A model generated the notes under the pieces. It was given only the letters and a program-made list of their open reading frames with translations. It was not told the origin of the DNA and searched no databases. A program made the translations under genes and the position numbers. Below, piece by piece: positions 1 through 8,590 of a stretch of DNA of 64,000 nt. Each line of letters starts with the position of its first letter. Positions within the stretch are counted from its first letter, which is position 1. The DNA comes from Marinospirillum perlucidum (lineage in GTDB: Bacteria; Pseudomonadota; Gammaproteobacteria; Pseudomonadales; Halomonadaceae). Location of the stretch: contig NZ_QFWJ01000003.1 of assembly GCF_003336805.1 (NCBI RefSeq), positions 426,888 to 490,887 on the forward strand. Direction: 5' to 3'.

Positions 1-95
1 GGTCAGAAAGTGTTCAATAGTGACTACAGAGTGTTTTTAGCGAGGTTTTTTCAGGCCTGCCTGCACAACTGTTTTTTTGGCGTTCCAGCTCTTGG

Positions 96-121
96 AAAAG
101 GCTGCCCCTGTCAGGGCAGCC
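96..121 (-). terminator. Probable terminator of the hslO operon
   Basis: An 8-bp inverted repeat (GGCTGCCC / GGGCAGCC, loop of 6) lies just downstream of hslO on the minus strand and is followed on that strand by four U residues. The U tract is short, so termination strength is uncertain. Confidence 0.5.
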
Positions 122-129
122 AGGTTTTG

Positions 130-1041
130 TTAGTGCAGTTGGTGGCCATCCGGCAGGTTTTTGGCACCGGGTTGCCCGAAGATTTCCGACAAGTCTTCTT
201 TGCCAAAAGTGTAGCGGGTATTGCAGAAATGGCACTGAGTTTCCACCTTGCCTTCTTCCTCAAGGATTTCCTGCAGTTGCTCTTCACCCAGGCTGGCTAG
301 GGCTTCACCGGTGCGTTCACGCGAACAGGTACAGCCAAAAGCCAAGGGGTGGGCCGGGAAAAGCCGCAGGGTTTCCTCATGGTAGAGGCGGTGCAGAAGC
401 TCTTCAGCAGGCAGCTCCAGGAGTTCTTCTGCCTTCACGGTTGCTGCCAGTTGGGTAATGCGATTCCAGGCATCCGGGTCCTGATTATTGTGATCATCCG
501 GGAGCTGTTGAATCAGTAAACCGGCTGCCTGTTGCTGATCAGCCTCCAGCCAGATATGGGTGGGCAGTTGTTCGGAGTTGGCAAAATAGCTTTCCAGGCA
601 GTTGGAGAGCCGATCGGAATCCAACGCCACTATGCCCTGATAGCGTTTGCCTTGGGCCGGATCTAGGGTGATCACCAGTTGACCTTCGCCCATAAGCGCT
701 TGCAAGCCCTCTGCTTGCGGCTCGCCTTCATAACGGGCAATGGCCCGCAACTGATCGCCACCCTGGCGGCCGGTATTGCATTCGGCCATCATCAGAGTAA
801 CCGGCCCCTTGCCGCGTACTTCCAGGCTCAGGGTGCCTTCCAGCTTAACGGTGGCTGTCAGTAGTGCAGCGGCGGCCAGCAGTTGACCCAGTTGGGTTTC
901 CACAGCCTGGGGATAATCATGCCGATCCAACACTTCCTGGAAGGTGCTTTGCAGGTGCACGAGTTCGCCGCGCACGGCGGTCTGGTCAAACAGAAAGCGT
1001 TGTACCTGATCCTGGGTCGGGGCCTTGTCTTGAGTAGTCAT
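130..1041 (-). CDS. hslO: Hsp33 redox-regulated chaperone HslO
   Basis: Cytoplasmic holdase that is switched on by oxidation plus unfolding and protects proteins from aggregation. The 303-residue length is normal for the family. The C-terminal zinc switch is visible as C237-x-C239 and C270-x-x-C273, the conserved CxC...CxxC redox centre. The N-terminal substrate-binding domain contains the family-like stretch around QTAVRGELVHL. It is the last gene of a minus-strand operon yrfG-hslR-hslO; the ATG overlaps the hslR stop by 4 nt, indicating translational coupling. The same order next to nudE occurs in enterobacteria, which supports orthology. Confidence 0.96.
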   Translation of the reverse strand: MTTQDKAPTQDQVQRFLFDQTAVRGELVHLQSTFQEVLDRHDYPQAVETQLGQLLAAAALLTATVKLEGTLSLEVRGKGPVTLMMAECNTGRQGGDQLRAIARYEGEPQAEGLQALMGEGQLVITLDPAQGKRYQGIVALDSDRLSNCLESYFANSEQLPTHIWLEADQQQAAGLLIQQLPDDHNNQDPDAWNRITQLAATVKAEELLELPAEELLHRLYHEETLRLFPAHPLAFGCTCSRERTGEALASLGEEQLQEILEEEGKVETQCHFCNTRYTFGKEDLSEIFGQPGAKNLPDGHQLH

Positions 1042-1448
1042 TCAATATCCTGCCGTTTAAAGCGCTGAAGTTGTCTGCGAGATTTCTTGTCCGGACGCTG
1101 TTGAGGCGCCAGGGTGGCAGCGCCGGCCAGGCGACGCTTTTCCGCTTCCGCTGCTCTTTTGTCCTGACTGGCCTGGGTTTCCTGGTAGAGTTTCTGGGCT
1201 TCACTGGCCGGGCCGCGCTGATTCGATAACGCCAGGACTTCAATCTCCTTGCGATCCCAGCCCTGAGCAATTTTCAGGCGGGCACCCACTTCGACCAGAC
1301 GGCTGACTTTGGGGCGTTGGCCGTCATATTCAACCTTGCCGTTTTCAATGGCGGTTTTGGCCAGGTTGCGGGTTTTGAAAAAACGGGCCGCCCAGAGCCA
1401 TTTATCCAGACGGACCTCCTGTGAAGATGCAGCGCTTTTCTTGTTCAT
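1038..1448 (-). CDS. hslR: Heat shock protein 15, S4-domain ribosome rescue protein
   Basis: A small basic RNA-binding protein (136 residues). In the family, Hsp15 binds 50S subunits carrying a nascent chain after premature dissociation and helps recycle them. The S4 RNA-binding domain spans about residues 11-70 and starts with VRLDKWLWAARFFKTR. The C-terminal tail is rich in Lys, Arg and Gln, as in E. coli HslR. It sits between yrfG and hslO with 4-nt overlaps on both sides, so the three genes are probably one transcript. Heat-shock control is expected from the family, but I did not identify a sigma-32 promoter. Confidence 0.95.
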   Translation of the reverse strand: MNKKSAASSQEVRLDKWLWAARFFKTRNLAKTAIENGKVEYDGQRPKVSRLVEVGARLKIAQGWDRKEIEVLALSNQRGPASEAQKLYQETQASQDKRAAEAEKRRLAGAATLAPQQRPDKKSRRQLQRFKRQDIE

Positions 1449-2125
1449 GATGCCGGTGATAAGGGTGGTTTGTTAACAGGTTGCAGTTCGGCAAAGCGGG
1501 TTACTGCCGGAAATTCGGTCATCTGGCGAATCGGGGTTTGGCTATCCGGCTGGGTGATGGTAATCAATTCGGCAATGCCGTAGCGCTTGGCCGAGGCGAG
1601 CACCTCTTCATTGTCGTCGATTAACAGGGTGCGGGCCGGATCAAAGGGTTCGATTTTCATCAAGGCTTCCCAGTAGCCCTGCTCTTCCTTGGGGATGCCG
1701 ACATCTGCCGAGCTGACGATGGCATCCAGGTAGTCATCCAGACCGGTGAGGCCGAGCTTCAATTCCAGGCTTTTACGGTCGGCATTGGTGGCCAGTATCA
1801 CCCGTGGATGAGCTTCCTGTAACCAGGTGAGAAAATCCACGGCATCAGCTCGAAAACCAATCAGATGCTGGATTTCATGTTTTAAAGCAACAATGTCCAC
1901 ACCCAGGCGGTCAGTCCAGTAATCCAGGCTGTACCAGTTGAGCTGTCCCTTTTCGGCCAGGATTTTGGGAACCAGATCAGCCTTTACAGCTTCCGGGTCC
2001 AGCTTATGCAGTTCGGCATAGCGACGCGGCAGATGCTCCAGCCAGAAGTGGCTGTCAAAGTGCAAATCCAGCAGGGTGCCATCCATGTCCAGCAAAACTG
2101 TGTCGATGCAACTCCAATTGATCAT
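1445..2125 (-). CDS. yrfG: GMP/IMP nucleotidase YrfG, HAD superfamily
   Basis: HAD-superfamily phosphatase of 226 residues; E. coli YrfG dephosphorylates purine nucleoside monophosphates such as GMP and IMP. Motif I is DMDGT, with nucleophile D13 and acid/base D15. Motif II lies at VILATN, and the DD pair of motif IV is in LLIDDNEEVL. It is the first gene of the yrfG-hslR-hslO operon and faces away from nudE across about 115 bp that must hold both promoters. The substrate is assigned from orthology and synteny, not from visible specificity residues. Confidence 0.88.
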   Translation of the reverse strand: MINWSCIDTVLLDMDGTLLDLHFDSHFWLEHLPRRYAELHKLDPEAVKADLVPKILAEKGQLNWYSLDYWTDRLGVDIVALKHEIQHLIGFRADAVDFLTWLQEAHPRVILATNADRKSLELKLGLTGLDDYLDAIVSSADVGIPKEEQGYWEALMKIEPFDPARTLLIDDNEEVLASAKRYGIAELITITQPDSQTPIRQMTEFPAVTRFAELQPVNKPPLSPAS

Positions 2126-2241
2126 GCTCGGCCTTGTGGGTCGGTGGGATAGGGTTGATAATTAACTGGATTGTAGCTGAAGTTGAGTTCGACCAGAACC
2201 CATATCACCTTTTGATCGATAACAACCGAGGAGTGGCTCCC

Positions 2242-2826
2242 ATGCCGGTTCGACCCAGTATTCTGCAGCGGAAAATCGTGGCGCAAAGCCGCCTCTTCAA
2301 GGTGGAAGAGATGCACCTGGAATTTGCCAATGGGGTTCAGCGCCATTATGAGCGGCTGGTCAGCCAGGGGCTCGGGGCTGTCATGGTGGTTGCCCTCACT
2401 GATCAGGGGGAAGTAGTCCTGATCCAGGAATATGCCGGGGGTATGCATGACTATGTTCTGGCTTTACCCAAAGGGTTGGTGGAAGCCGGTGAGGATCTGT
2501 TGGTGGCCGCCAATCGCGAGCTGATGGAAGAAACCGGCTATGGTGCCCGCCAACTGGAACCCCTGACACAACTGTCTCTGGCTCCCAATTACATGGGCCA
2601 CAAAATGCAGGTGGTCCTGGCCAGGGATCTCTACCCTTGCAAGCTGGAAGGCGACGAACCGGAACCCCTGGAAGTCAAACTGCATCCGCTGGATCAGCTG
2701 GGTGAGCTGCTGGGCCGGGATGATTTTCATGAAGGGCGTTCGATTGCGGCGCTTTATATCGCCCAGGAAAGGCTTAAGCAAGATGATTCCTGGCAAGGCC
2801 AGGGCAACTGGCAGGAACTGAGTTAA
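2242..2826 (+). CDS. nudE: ADP compounds hydrolase NudE (Nudix)
   Basis: Nudix hydrolase that cleaves ADP-ribose, Ap3A, NADH and similar ADP compounds. The Nudix box is visible as GLVEAGEDL...RELMEETGYG, with the G-x5-E-x7-REUxEExGU spacing. I chose the ATG at 2242 because a GAGGAG ribosome site lies about 7 nt upstream and the product then begins MPVRPSILQ; the frame stays open upstream to 2134 without a comparable site. The protein is 194 residues, the usual NudE size. It is divergent from yrfG, the conserved gammaproteobacterial arrangement. Confidence 0.93.
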   Translation: MPVRPSILQRKIVAQSRLFKVEEMHLEFANGVQRHYERLVSQGLGAVMVVALTDQGEVVLIQEYAGGMHDYVLALPKGLVEAGEDLLVAANRELMEETGYGARQLEPLTQLSLAPNYMGHKMQVVLARDLYPCKLEGDEPEPLEVKLHPLDQLGELLGRDDFHEGRSIAALYIAQERLKQDDSWQGQGNWQELS

Positions 2827-2844
2827 GCGCTGTTTAACAACCAG

Positions 2845-2877
2845 GCCGGTAAACTTTTAGGATTACCGGCACTTTTG
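2845..2877 (+). terminator. Weak hairpin after nudE
   Basis: An 8-bp perfect inverted repeat (GCCGGTAA / TTACCGGC, loop of 10) follows the nudE stop by 18 nt and is trailed by CTTTTG. It is a plausible but weak intrinsic terminator. Confidence 0.5.
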
Positions 2878-2992
2878 ACGGCGTTTGGGTCTCCATAGGC
2901 AGGGCGTAGGCTTAGGTCATGACTTGAAATTCAGCGCGAGGAGCCGCATCAAGGGAATCATAAGTTAACTCCTTGTGACTAGAGGCCAGTGC

Positions 2993-5365
2993 ATGACTGA
3001 AGAACAGGATTCCCAAGTGCACGCAGGAGAGTTGGTACTGTCGAATGAGTACCTGCCCGAGCGTATCTACCTTCTGCCTATACATAATCGCCCGTTTTTT
3101 CCGGCTCAGATTCAACCCCTGGTGATTCCCCGCAAGCGTTGGGAATCCACCCTGGAGCGCGTAGGAGATACCCCGCATCAAGTCGCCGGTGTCATCTATG
3201 TGGGCGAAACGCCGCCGGAGAAACTCGATCTGGATGCCCTCCCCAAGGTGGGCACCGCAGTAAAGACCCACCGTGTGGAAACCGAGGACAACCGCATCCA
3301 GTTTATTGCCCAGGGTCTTAAGCGTTTTCGTATCGACCGCTGGATTTCCCGCAAGCCGCCCTATCTGGTGGAAGTCAGCTATCCTCGCGAACAGGAAGAT
3401 ACCAGTGATGAGGCGCGTGCCTATGCGCTCTCCCTGATCAATGCCATCAAGGAGTTGCTGCCACTGAACCCTCTTTATGGCGAGGAACTCAAGCATTACC
3501 TCAATCGCTTCAGCCCCAACGAACCAGGTCCCCTGGCTGATTTTGCCGCAGCTATTACCTCGGCCAAGGGCCAGGAGCTGCAAAAAGTATTGGAAACCCT
3601 GCCACTTTTGCCCCGGATGCAGAAGGTGCTGCCTCTGCTGCGCAAGGAAGTGGAAGTCGCTCGCCTGCAGGATGAAATCAGCGAAGAGGTAAACCAGAAG
3701 ATTCAGGATCGCCAGCGTGAATTTTTCCTGCGTGAGCAGCTCAAGGTGATTCAGCGCGAGCTAGGGATCAGCAAGGATGACAAGACTGCCGAAGTGGATG
3801 AATTCAAGGAGCGTCTGGAAGACAAGGTGGTACCCGAGGATGCCCGCAAGCGCATTGATGAAGAACTGCAAAAATTCGCGGTACTGGAATCCGGTTCCCC
3901 TGAATATGCCGTGACCCGTAACTACCTGGATTGGATCACCAGCCTGCCCTGGGGCATCCGCTCGGATGACAACCTGGATTTGCAGCATGCCCGTCAGGTG
4001 CTGGGTCGTGATCATGATGGCCTGGAAGATGTCAAAGACCGCATTATCGAATTCCTGGCCGAAGGGCATTTCAAAGGGGATGTCGGCGGCTCCATCGTCC
4101 TGCTGGTCGGCCCGCCCGGTGTGGGCAAGACCTCCATTGGTCGCTCCATTGCCGAAGCCCTGGATCGTAAGTTTTACCGCTTCTCGGTCGGGGGCATGCG
4201 TGATGAGGCTGAAATCAAGGGGCATCGACGTACCTATATTGGAGCACTGCCCGGCAAGCTGATTCAGGCTTTGAAAGAAGCGGAAACCGAAAACCCGGTT
4301 ATCCTGCTGGATGAAATCGACAAGCTGGGAGCCAGCTACCAGGGTGATCCGGCCTCGGCACTGCTGGAAGTACTGGACCCTGAGCAGAATGTTAATTTCC
4401 TGGATCACTACCTGGATGTGCGGGTGGATCTATCCAAGGTGCTGTTTCTGTGCACTGCCAACCAGCTGGATACCATCCCCGGCCCCTTAATGGACCGGAT
4501 GGAGGTGATTCGCCTGGCCGGTTATATCACTGAAGAAAAAGTCGCGATTGCCAAGCATCACCTCTGGCCACGCTTGCTCAAGCGTGCCGGTCTGAAGAAA
4601 AAGCAATTGAACATCACTGATGCTGCCCTGCGTCAGATCATTGAAGGCTATGCCCGTGAAGCCGGGGTACGCAAGCTGGAAAAAATGCTCCACCGGATTC
4701 TGCGCAAGGCTGCGGTTGAACTGCTGGAAAAAGACGAGGTGGATTCGATTCGTGTCGGGGTGAAAAACCTTGAAGACTATCTCTCCACGCCTGCTTTCCG
4801 TAGTGACCAGTTGATGAAAGGCGTGGGGGTGGTTACCGGACTGGCCTGGACAGCCATGGGCGGGGCGACTCTGTCGGTGGAGGCGACCCAGGTGCATCAG
4901 CTCAACCGGGGTTACAAGCTGACGGGCAAGCTGGGCGATGTGATGAAGGAGTCAGCAGAAATCGCTTACAGCTATGTGCAGGGTAATCTGAAAACCTTTG
5001 GGGCTAACCCCAAGTTTTTCGACAAGTCTTTTGTCCACCTGCATGTGCCCGAAGGGGCTACGCCCAAGGATGGTCCCTCTGCCGGGGTCACCATGGCCAC
5101 AGCCCTGATGTCACTGGCGTTAAATAAAAAGCCAGCCAAGGTAGCCATGACAGGGGAATTGAGTCTGACCGGTCAGGTGCTGCCCGTGGGTGGAATTCGC
5201 GAAAAAGTGATTGCTGCCCGGCGTTCTTCCATCCGTGAACTGGTGTTGCCTGAAGCCAATCGCCAGGATTACGAAGAGCTGCCGGACTATCTGCAGGAGG
5301 GGATGAAGGTTCACTTTGCCAAGCATTTCAAAGAGGTGGCCGAGGTTGCCCTGAAAACCCGCTAA
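2993..5365 (+). CDS. ATP-dependent Lon-type protease (AsrA/Lon2-like)
   Basis: AAA+ serine protease of the LonA architecture: N-terminal substrate domain (LPERIYLLPIHNRPFFPAQ), coiled coil around residues 190-270, Walker A GPPGVGKT near residue 372, Walker B ILLDEID, and a C-terminal peptidase with PKDGPSAG (S696) and REKV (K738) forming the Ser-Lys dyad. The IHNRPFFPAQ start and genomic setting resemble the second Lon of pseudomonads (AsrA) more than the housekeeping Lon next to clpX. A GTG at 2975 is also in frame, but the ATG at 2993 has an AGAGG site 7 nt upstream. It degrades misfolded cytosolic proteins; the exact substrates are unknown. Confidence 0.93.
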   Translation: MTEEQDSQVHAGELVLSNEYLPERIYLLPIHNRPFFPAQIQPLVIPRKRWESTLERVGDTPHQVAGVIYVGETPPEKLDLDALPKVGTAVKTHRVETEDNRIQFIAQGLKRFRIDRWISRKPPYLVEVSYPREQEDTSDEARAYALSLINAIKELLPLNPLYGEELKHYLNRFSPNEPGPLADFAAAITSAKGQELQKVLETLPLLPRMQKVLPLLRKEVEVARLQDEISEEVNQKIQDRQREFFLREQLKVIQRELGISKDDKTAEVDEFKERLEDKVVPEDARKRIDEELQKFAVLESGSPEYAVTRNYLDWITSLPWGIRSDDNLDLQHARQVLGRDHDGLEDVKDRIIEFLAEGHFKGDVGGSIVLLVGPPGVGKTSIGRSIAEALDRKFYRFSVGGMRDEAEIKGHRRTYIGALPGKLIQALKEAETENPVILLDEIDKLGASYQGDPASALLEVLDPEQNVNFLDHYLDVRVDLSKVLFLCTANQLDTIPGPLMDRMEVIRLAGYITEEKVAIAKHHLWPRLLKRAGLKKKQLNITDAALRQIIEGYAREAGVRKLEKMLHRILRKAAVELLEKDEVDSIRVGVKNLEDYLSTPAFRSDQLMKGVGVVTGLAWTAMGGATLSVEATQVHQLNRGYKLTGKLGDVMKESAEIAYSYVQGNLKTFGANPKFFDKSFVHLHVPEGATPKDGPSAGVTMATALMSLALNKKPAKVAMTGELSLTGQVLPVGGIREKVIAARRSSIRELVLPEANRQDYEELPDYLQEGMKVHFAKHFKEVAEVALKTR

Positions 5366-5369
5366 AGGC

Positions 5370-5421
5370 TTGCAAAGCATTGAAGGTAGAGTATACTAAT
5401 TAAGATAATACTTAATTAAGT
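5370..5421 (+). promoter_or_regulatory. Promoter with 12-bp palindromic operator for the DUF2892 gene
   Basis: Two overlapping sigma-70-like promoters are visible: TTGCAA (5370)-N16-TATACT (5392), and TTGAAG (5380)-N18-GATAAT (5404). A perfect palindrome, ACTTAATTAAGT, occupies 5410-5421 directly downstream, and a near copy, CTAATTAAG, lies at 5396-5404. Such AT-rich dyads are typical of ArsR-type regulators; the identity of the regulator is inference. Confidence 0.6.
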
Positions 5422-5441
5422 GATTGCTTTTGGAGAAAGAG

Positions 5442-5645
5442 ATGAACGTTGATCGCGCTCTACTGATGTTTGCAGGCATCATGATTCTAGTCAGCCTGGC
5501 CCTGACCCATTACGTGCATCCAGGCTTTGTCTGGTTTACCGTTTTCATTGCGGCCAACATGATGCAAGCCAGTATTACCGGCTTCTGCCCGGCGGTAATG
5601 ATCTTTAAAAAGCTGGGGATACAGACGGGTTGTGCTTTTAAGTAA
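5442..5645 (+). CDS. DUF2892 (YgaP-like) inner membrane protein
   Basis: A 67-residue protein with two predicted transmembrane segments (about 5-25 and 29-50) separated by HYVHPG, and a C-terminal tail with cysteines in ITGFCPAVMIFKKLGIQTGC. This is the DUF2892 pattern, found alone or fused to rhodanese domains in YgaP. The ATG at 5442 follows a GGAGA site; a TTG 18 nt upstream has none. The gene stands alone between a palindrome-bearing promoter and a strong terminator. In other bacteria such proteins are linked to sulfur or sulfide stress; that role here is inference. Confidence 0.8.
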   Translation: MNVDRALLMFAGIMILVSLALTHYVHPGFVWFTVFIAANMMQASITGFCPAVMIFKKLGIQTGCAFK

Positions 5646-5669
5646 ACCTGTCTGGAGACTGCTAATTAA

Positions 5670-5692
5670 CCCGCCTGCTGGCGGGTTTTTTT
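5670..5692 (+). terminator. Intrinsic terminator after the DUF2892 gene
   Basis: A GC-rich 6-bp stem, CCCGCC / GGCGGG, with loop TGCT is followed by seven T residues. It is a textbook rho-independent terminator. Confidence 0.9.
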
Positions 5693-5772
5693 ATGCCTAT
5701 ATTAGTAGGTTCTGTTGACAGAGATCAGTTCGCAGCTTATTTTTAGGTGTAAATGTTATCTTGAGATGCAAA

Positions 5773-6978
5773 ATGTTACCTAAAGATTTCAGGCTGTTAA
5801 AGGTTGCACCAGGTGAGCTGCTGCTGAACCAGCCTGTTCCCTGGACAATCTGTGATAACCGAGGAGAAGTACTCCTGCAGCAAGGAAGCCTGATCGATTC
5901 AAAGGAACTGAAAAAACTCTTGGAACAGGTGGGCTTTTTTGCCCGAGAAGAAGCAGCAAATTTGCCACAACCGACTCGTTTTCGGGGTAAGGTCAATCCC
6001 TTTGCCGAATTCGATGATCTTTGCGTGCAATTGGACGCACTTTTCAAGCGCCTGGAATCCGGCAAAAACTTTGCGCCTGGACTGATTGCGAAAAGAGTAA
6101 TAACTCTGGCTACTCAGATTCAGGGCTTGGTGCATTACGATGCCGATGCCCTGATGGGGGCGGTGCACCTGACCGAAAGCTTTGACTATCCTATCCAGCA
6201 CCCCATGCAGATTTCGGTACTAACCGAATTGATTCTGGAACGCCTGAAAGTCGAACAGCCGATCCGGCTCAGCGTAATCTGTGCAGCCCTGACCTGTAAC
6301 CTGGGAATGAACCCTTTTCAGAAGCGTCTGGATCAGCAAAAGGGGCCCTTGACCGCAGCCCAGAAGGATTTGATCCGCCGTCACCCGCTGATCAGTAGTG
6401 AACTCCTGCGTGCGGCCGGTGTTGAAGATGAGCTCTGGCTGGAGTTGGTGGCCCAGCATCACGAAAAACTGGATGGTCAGGGCTATCCTCGCGGCCTGAG
6501 TGGTGAGGCGGTACGTCACGAGGCTCGAATCCTGGCCTTGGCCGATGTTTATTCGGCCATGGTGACGCCAAGGGGCTATCGGGGTCCGCTAAAACTCAAG
6601 GATTCCCTCAAGGATTTGTTTGAGCAGCGCGGCAAGGCCTTTGATGGCCAGTTGACCGAATTGTTTATTATGGAACTGGGTCTCTATCCGCCCGGGGTTT
6701 ATGTGCGTTTGAGTAACGATGATCTGGCTGTTGTTGTCGGCCGAACAAAAAACCCCAAGGCTCCCCAGGTAGCCAGCATTCGCCGTTCGGATGGCTATAT
6801 GTATCCTTCTCCCCTTAAAAGAAATCTGGATTCCAGTGATCTGGCGGTCAAGTATGTGTGTGATGCCAGCGAGAAAATTCGGATCAATCCTGCCACCCTC
6901 TGGGGCATTGATGCCTTGAGAGTGGACAGCAGAACCGACCTTTCTTCGGTTGATCCCTTTATGCGTGGCCTGATCTGA
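5773..6978 (+). CDS. Degenerate HD-GYP-domain protein
   Basis: About 401 residues. The N-terminal 110 residues resemble the leader found before HD-GYP domains (GELLLNQPVPWTICDNRGEVL). The HD region (about 125-290) keeps the second half of the signature, QHHEKLDGQGYPRG, and DVYSAMVTPRGYR. Where active c-di-GMP phosphodiesterases have HDIGK, this one reads CNLGM, so the first metal ligands are missing and activity is doubtful; it may be a c-di-GMP binder or scaffold. I start at the ATG at 5773; a TTG 12 nt upstream is also open. It precedes cheV by about 90 bp, which suggests a motility-linked role. Confidence 0.78.
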   Translation: MLPKDFRLLKVAPGELLLNQPVPWTICDNRGEVLLQQGSLIDSKELKKLLEQVGFFAREEAANLPQPTRFRGKVNPFAEFDDLCVQLDALFKRLESGKNFAPGLIAKRVITLATQIQGLVHYDADALMGAVHLTESFDYPIQHPMQISVLTELILERLKVEQPIRLSVICAALTCNLGMNPFQKRLDQQKGPLTAAQKDLIRRHPLISSELLRAAGVEDELWLELVAQHHEKLDGQGYPRGLSGEAVRHEARILALADVYSAMVTPRGYRGPLKLKDSLKDLFEQRGKAFDGQLTELFIMELGLYPPGVYVRLSNDDLAVVVGRTKNPKAPQVASIRRSDGYMYPSPLKRNLDSSDLAVKYVCDASEKIRINPATLWGIDALRVDSRTDLSSVDPFMRGLI

Positions 6979-7071
6979 ACCTTTTGACGTTGCAAAATGT
7001 AAATATGTATTGCGTCCGTTAGAGGTTCGGGTTTCAATAATCGTCAGGCACCGCTTCGGGAGACCCCGCCT

Positions 7072-8019
7072 ATGAGCAAGCTGCTCCGCAATGTGAATCA
7101 ACGTACGCAGATGGCGGGTGAAAACCGTCTGGAGTTGTTGCTGTTTCGTCTGCAAAATGGCCAGCTGTACGGCATCAATGTCTTCAAGGTCAAGAAGATC
7201 ATCCCCTGTCCCCCGCTAACGCAGATGCCCTACCACCATCCGCATGTGGCTGGCGTGGCCAATACGATGGATGGTTCCCTGCCGATTCTGGATATGCTCA
7301 GTGCGATTCAATCCGGCAAGGTGGATAACCCGCGTAGTCAGCAGGTCATTCTTTGTGAATACAATCGCAAGATGCAGGGTTTTTTGGTCGATAAGATCGA
7401 GAATATTGTCAATATGGAGTGGAGCGACATCGTTCTGCCGCCCAAGGGTATTGGGAGTCGCCATTATTTGACCTCAGTGACCCGCTATGACGGACGTTTG
7501 GTCGAGATTATTGACGTCGAGAAGGTGATTTCGGAAGTTACCCCTCTGCCCGAAGACATGAATGCCCAGATTACCGAGGACTTTGGTGAGCTCAAGACCT
7601 CTGAAGTGCCACGTAAGGTGCTGGTGGTTGATGATTCGGTCGTTGCGCGTAACCAGATTAAACGCTGCCTGGAAAAAGTAGAGCTGGATACCGTACTCCT
7701 CAAGGATGGCAAGCAGGCCCTTGAGCATTTGAAAACTATGGCTGATGAGGGCAAAAAGCCTTGGGAAGAGTATTTGCTGATGATTTCCGATATCGAGATG
7801 CCGGAAATGGATGGCTATACCCTGACTCGCCAGGTCAAACAGGATGATCGCCTGAGTGAACTCTTTATTCTGATGCACACCTCCCTGTCCGGTGTTTTTA
7901 ACGAGTCCATGGTTAAACGGGTAGGAGCCGATAACTTTATCGCCAAGTTTGATGCTGATGATCTGGCCATGGCGGTACTGGATCATTTTCGTAAACGCAC
8001 CACCCCGGCAGCCAGCTAA
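7072..8019 (+). CDS. cheV: CheV-type chemotaxis coupling protein (CheW-REC)
   Basis: A fusion of a CheW-like coupling domain (residues about 15-165, starting LELLLFRLQNGQLYGINVFKVKK) to a receiver domain (about 180-305). The receiver shows VDDSVVARNQ, the phospho-acceptor Asp in MISDIEMPEMDG and a Thr in HTSLSG. Such proteins couple receptors to CheA and tune adaptation through phosphorylation. The 315-residue length is normal. A GGGAG site lies 9 nt before the ATG. It converges with a stand-alone receiver gene and belongs to a cluster of signalling genes; no cheA or cheW is in the window. Confidence 0.93.
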   Translation: MSKLLRNVNQRTQMAGENRLELLLFRLQNGQLYGINVFKVKKIIPCPPLTQMPYHHPHVAGVANTMDGSLPILDMLSAIQSGKVDNPRSQQVILCEYNRKMQGFLVDKIENIVNMEWSDIVLPPKGIGSRHYLTSVTRYDGRLVEIIDVEKVISEVTPLPEDMNAQITEDFGELKTSEVPRKVLVVDDSVVARNQIKRCLEKVELDTVLLKDGKQALEHLKTMADEGKKPWEEYLLMISDIEMPEMDGYTLTRQVKQDDRLSELFILMHTSLSGVFNESMVKRVGADNFIAKFDADDLAMAVLDHFRKRTTPAAS

Positions 8020-8040
8020 AAGCTGGTCTGGCTGGCTCCC

Positions 8041-8421
8041 TTACCTCCCGGCAGCCTTTCTGACGGTTTCCACCACCTTGGTGCCGTTGAAGGGTTTGAC
8101 AATGTACCCTCTGGCGCCGGTTTTGATCGCTTGTTGCACGCTGCTGGCCTGACTGTCGCCGGTGACCATAACCACGGCAACATCTTCGTATTGCGATTGA
8201 ATGCGGGCCAGCACATCCAGGCCATTCATTTCCGGCATTTCAATATCCAGACAGACAACATCCGGCTTGAGGCGGCTGACCATATCCAGCGCCTGGGGAC
8301 CATCGGCAGCTTCGCCAACAAGGTTCATCCCCTTGTCGGTGAGAATTTGTCTTAGCAGACCGCGCATAACTACATTATCATCAACAATAAGCACAGATAT
8401 GGGTGTGGCAGTAGGACTCAT
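8041..8421 (-). CDS. Stand-alone CheY-like response regulator
   Basis: A 126-residue single receiver domain. The acidic pair is in LIVDDNVVMR, the phospho-acceptor Asp in VCLDIEMPEMNG, the Thr in MVTGDSQ and the Lys in IVKPFNG. There is no output domain, so it must act by protein-protein contact, as CheY does with the flagellar motor or as an intermediate in a phosphorelay. It is convergent with cheV (21 bp apart) and divergent from the histidine kinase at 8591. Whether it is the partner of that kinase pair cannot be told from sequence. Confidence 0.9.
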   Translation of the reverse strand: MSPTATPISVLIVDDNVVMRGLLRQILTDKGMNLVGEAADGPQALDMVSRLKPDVVCLDIEMPEMNGLDVLARIQSQYEDVAVVMVTGDSQASSVQQAIKTGARGYIVKPFNGTKVVETVRKAAGR

Positions 8422-8590
8422 AAGCGGAAACTCTTGTTCGGCCTTCAGGTAGCAGGGCGAACAGTGTAGCGGCTTGCATCCAGCTGCTAAAAATGAATAA
8501 CGTTACATTTTGTTAGCCAAGCCTGGCGAAGCCAGCCTGCCAGACCAGAAGGCGGATCTGGTTCTTTCTGTTTGAAGGTTTTACTGCTGC

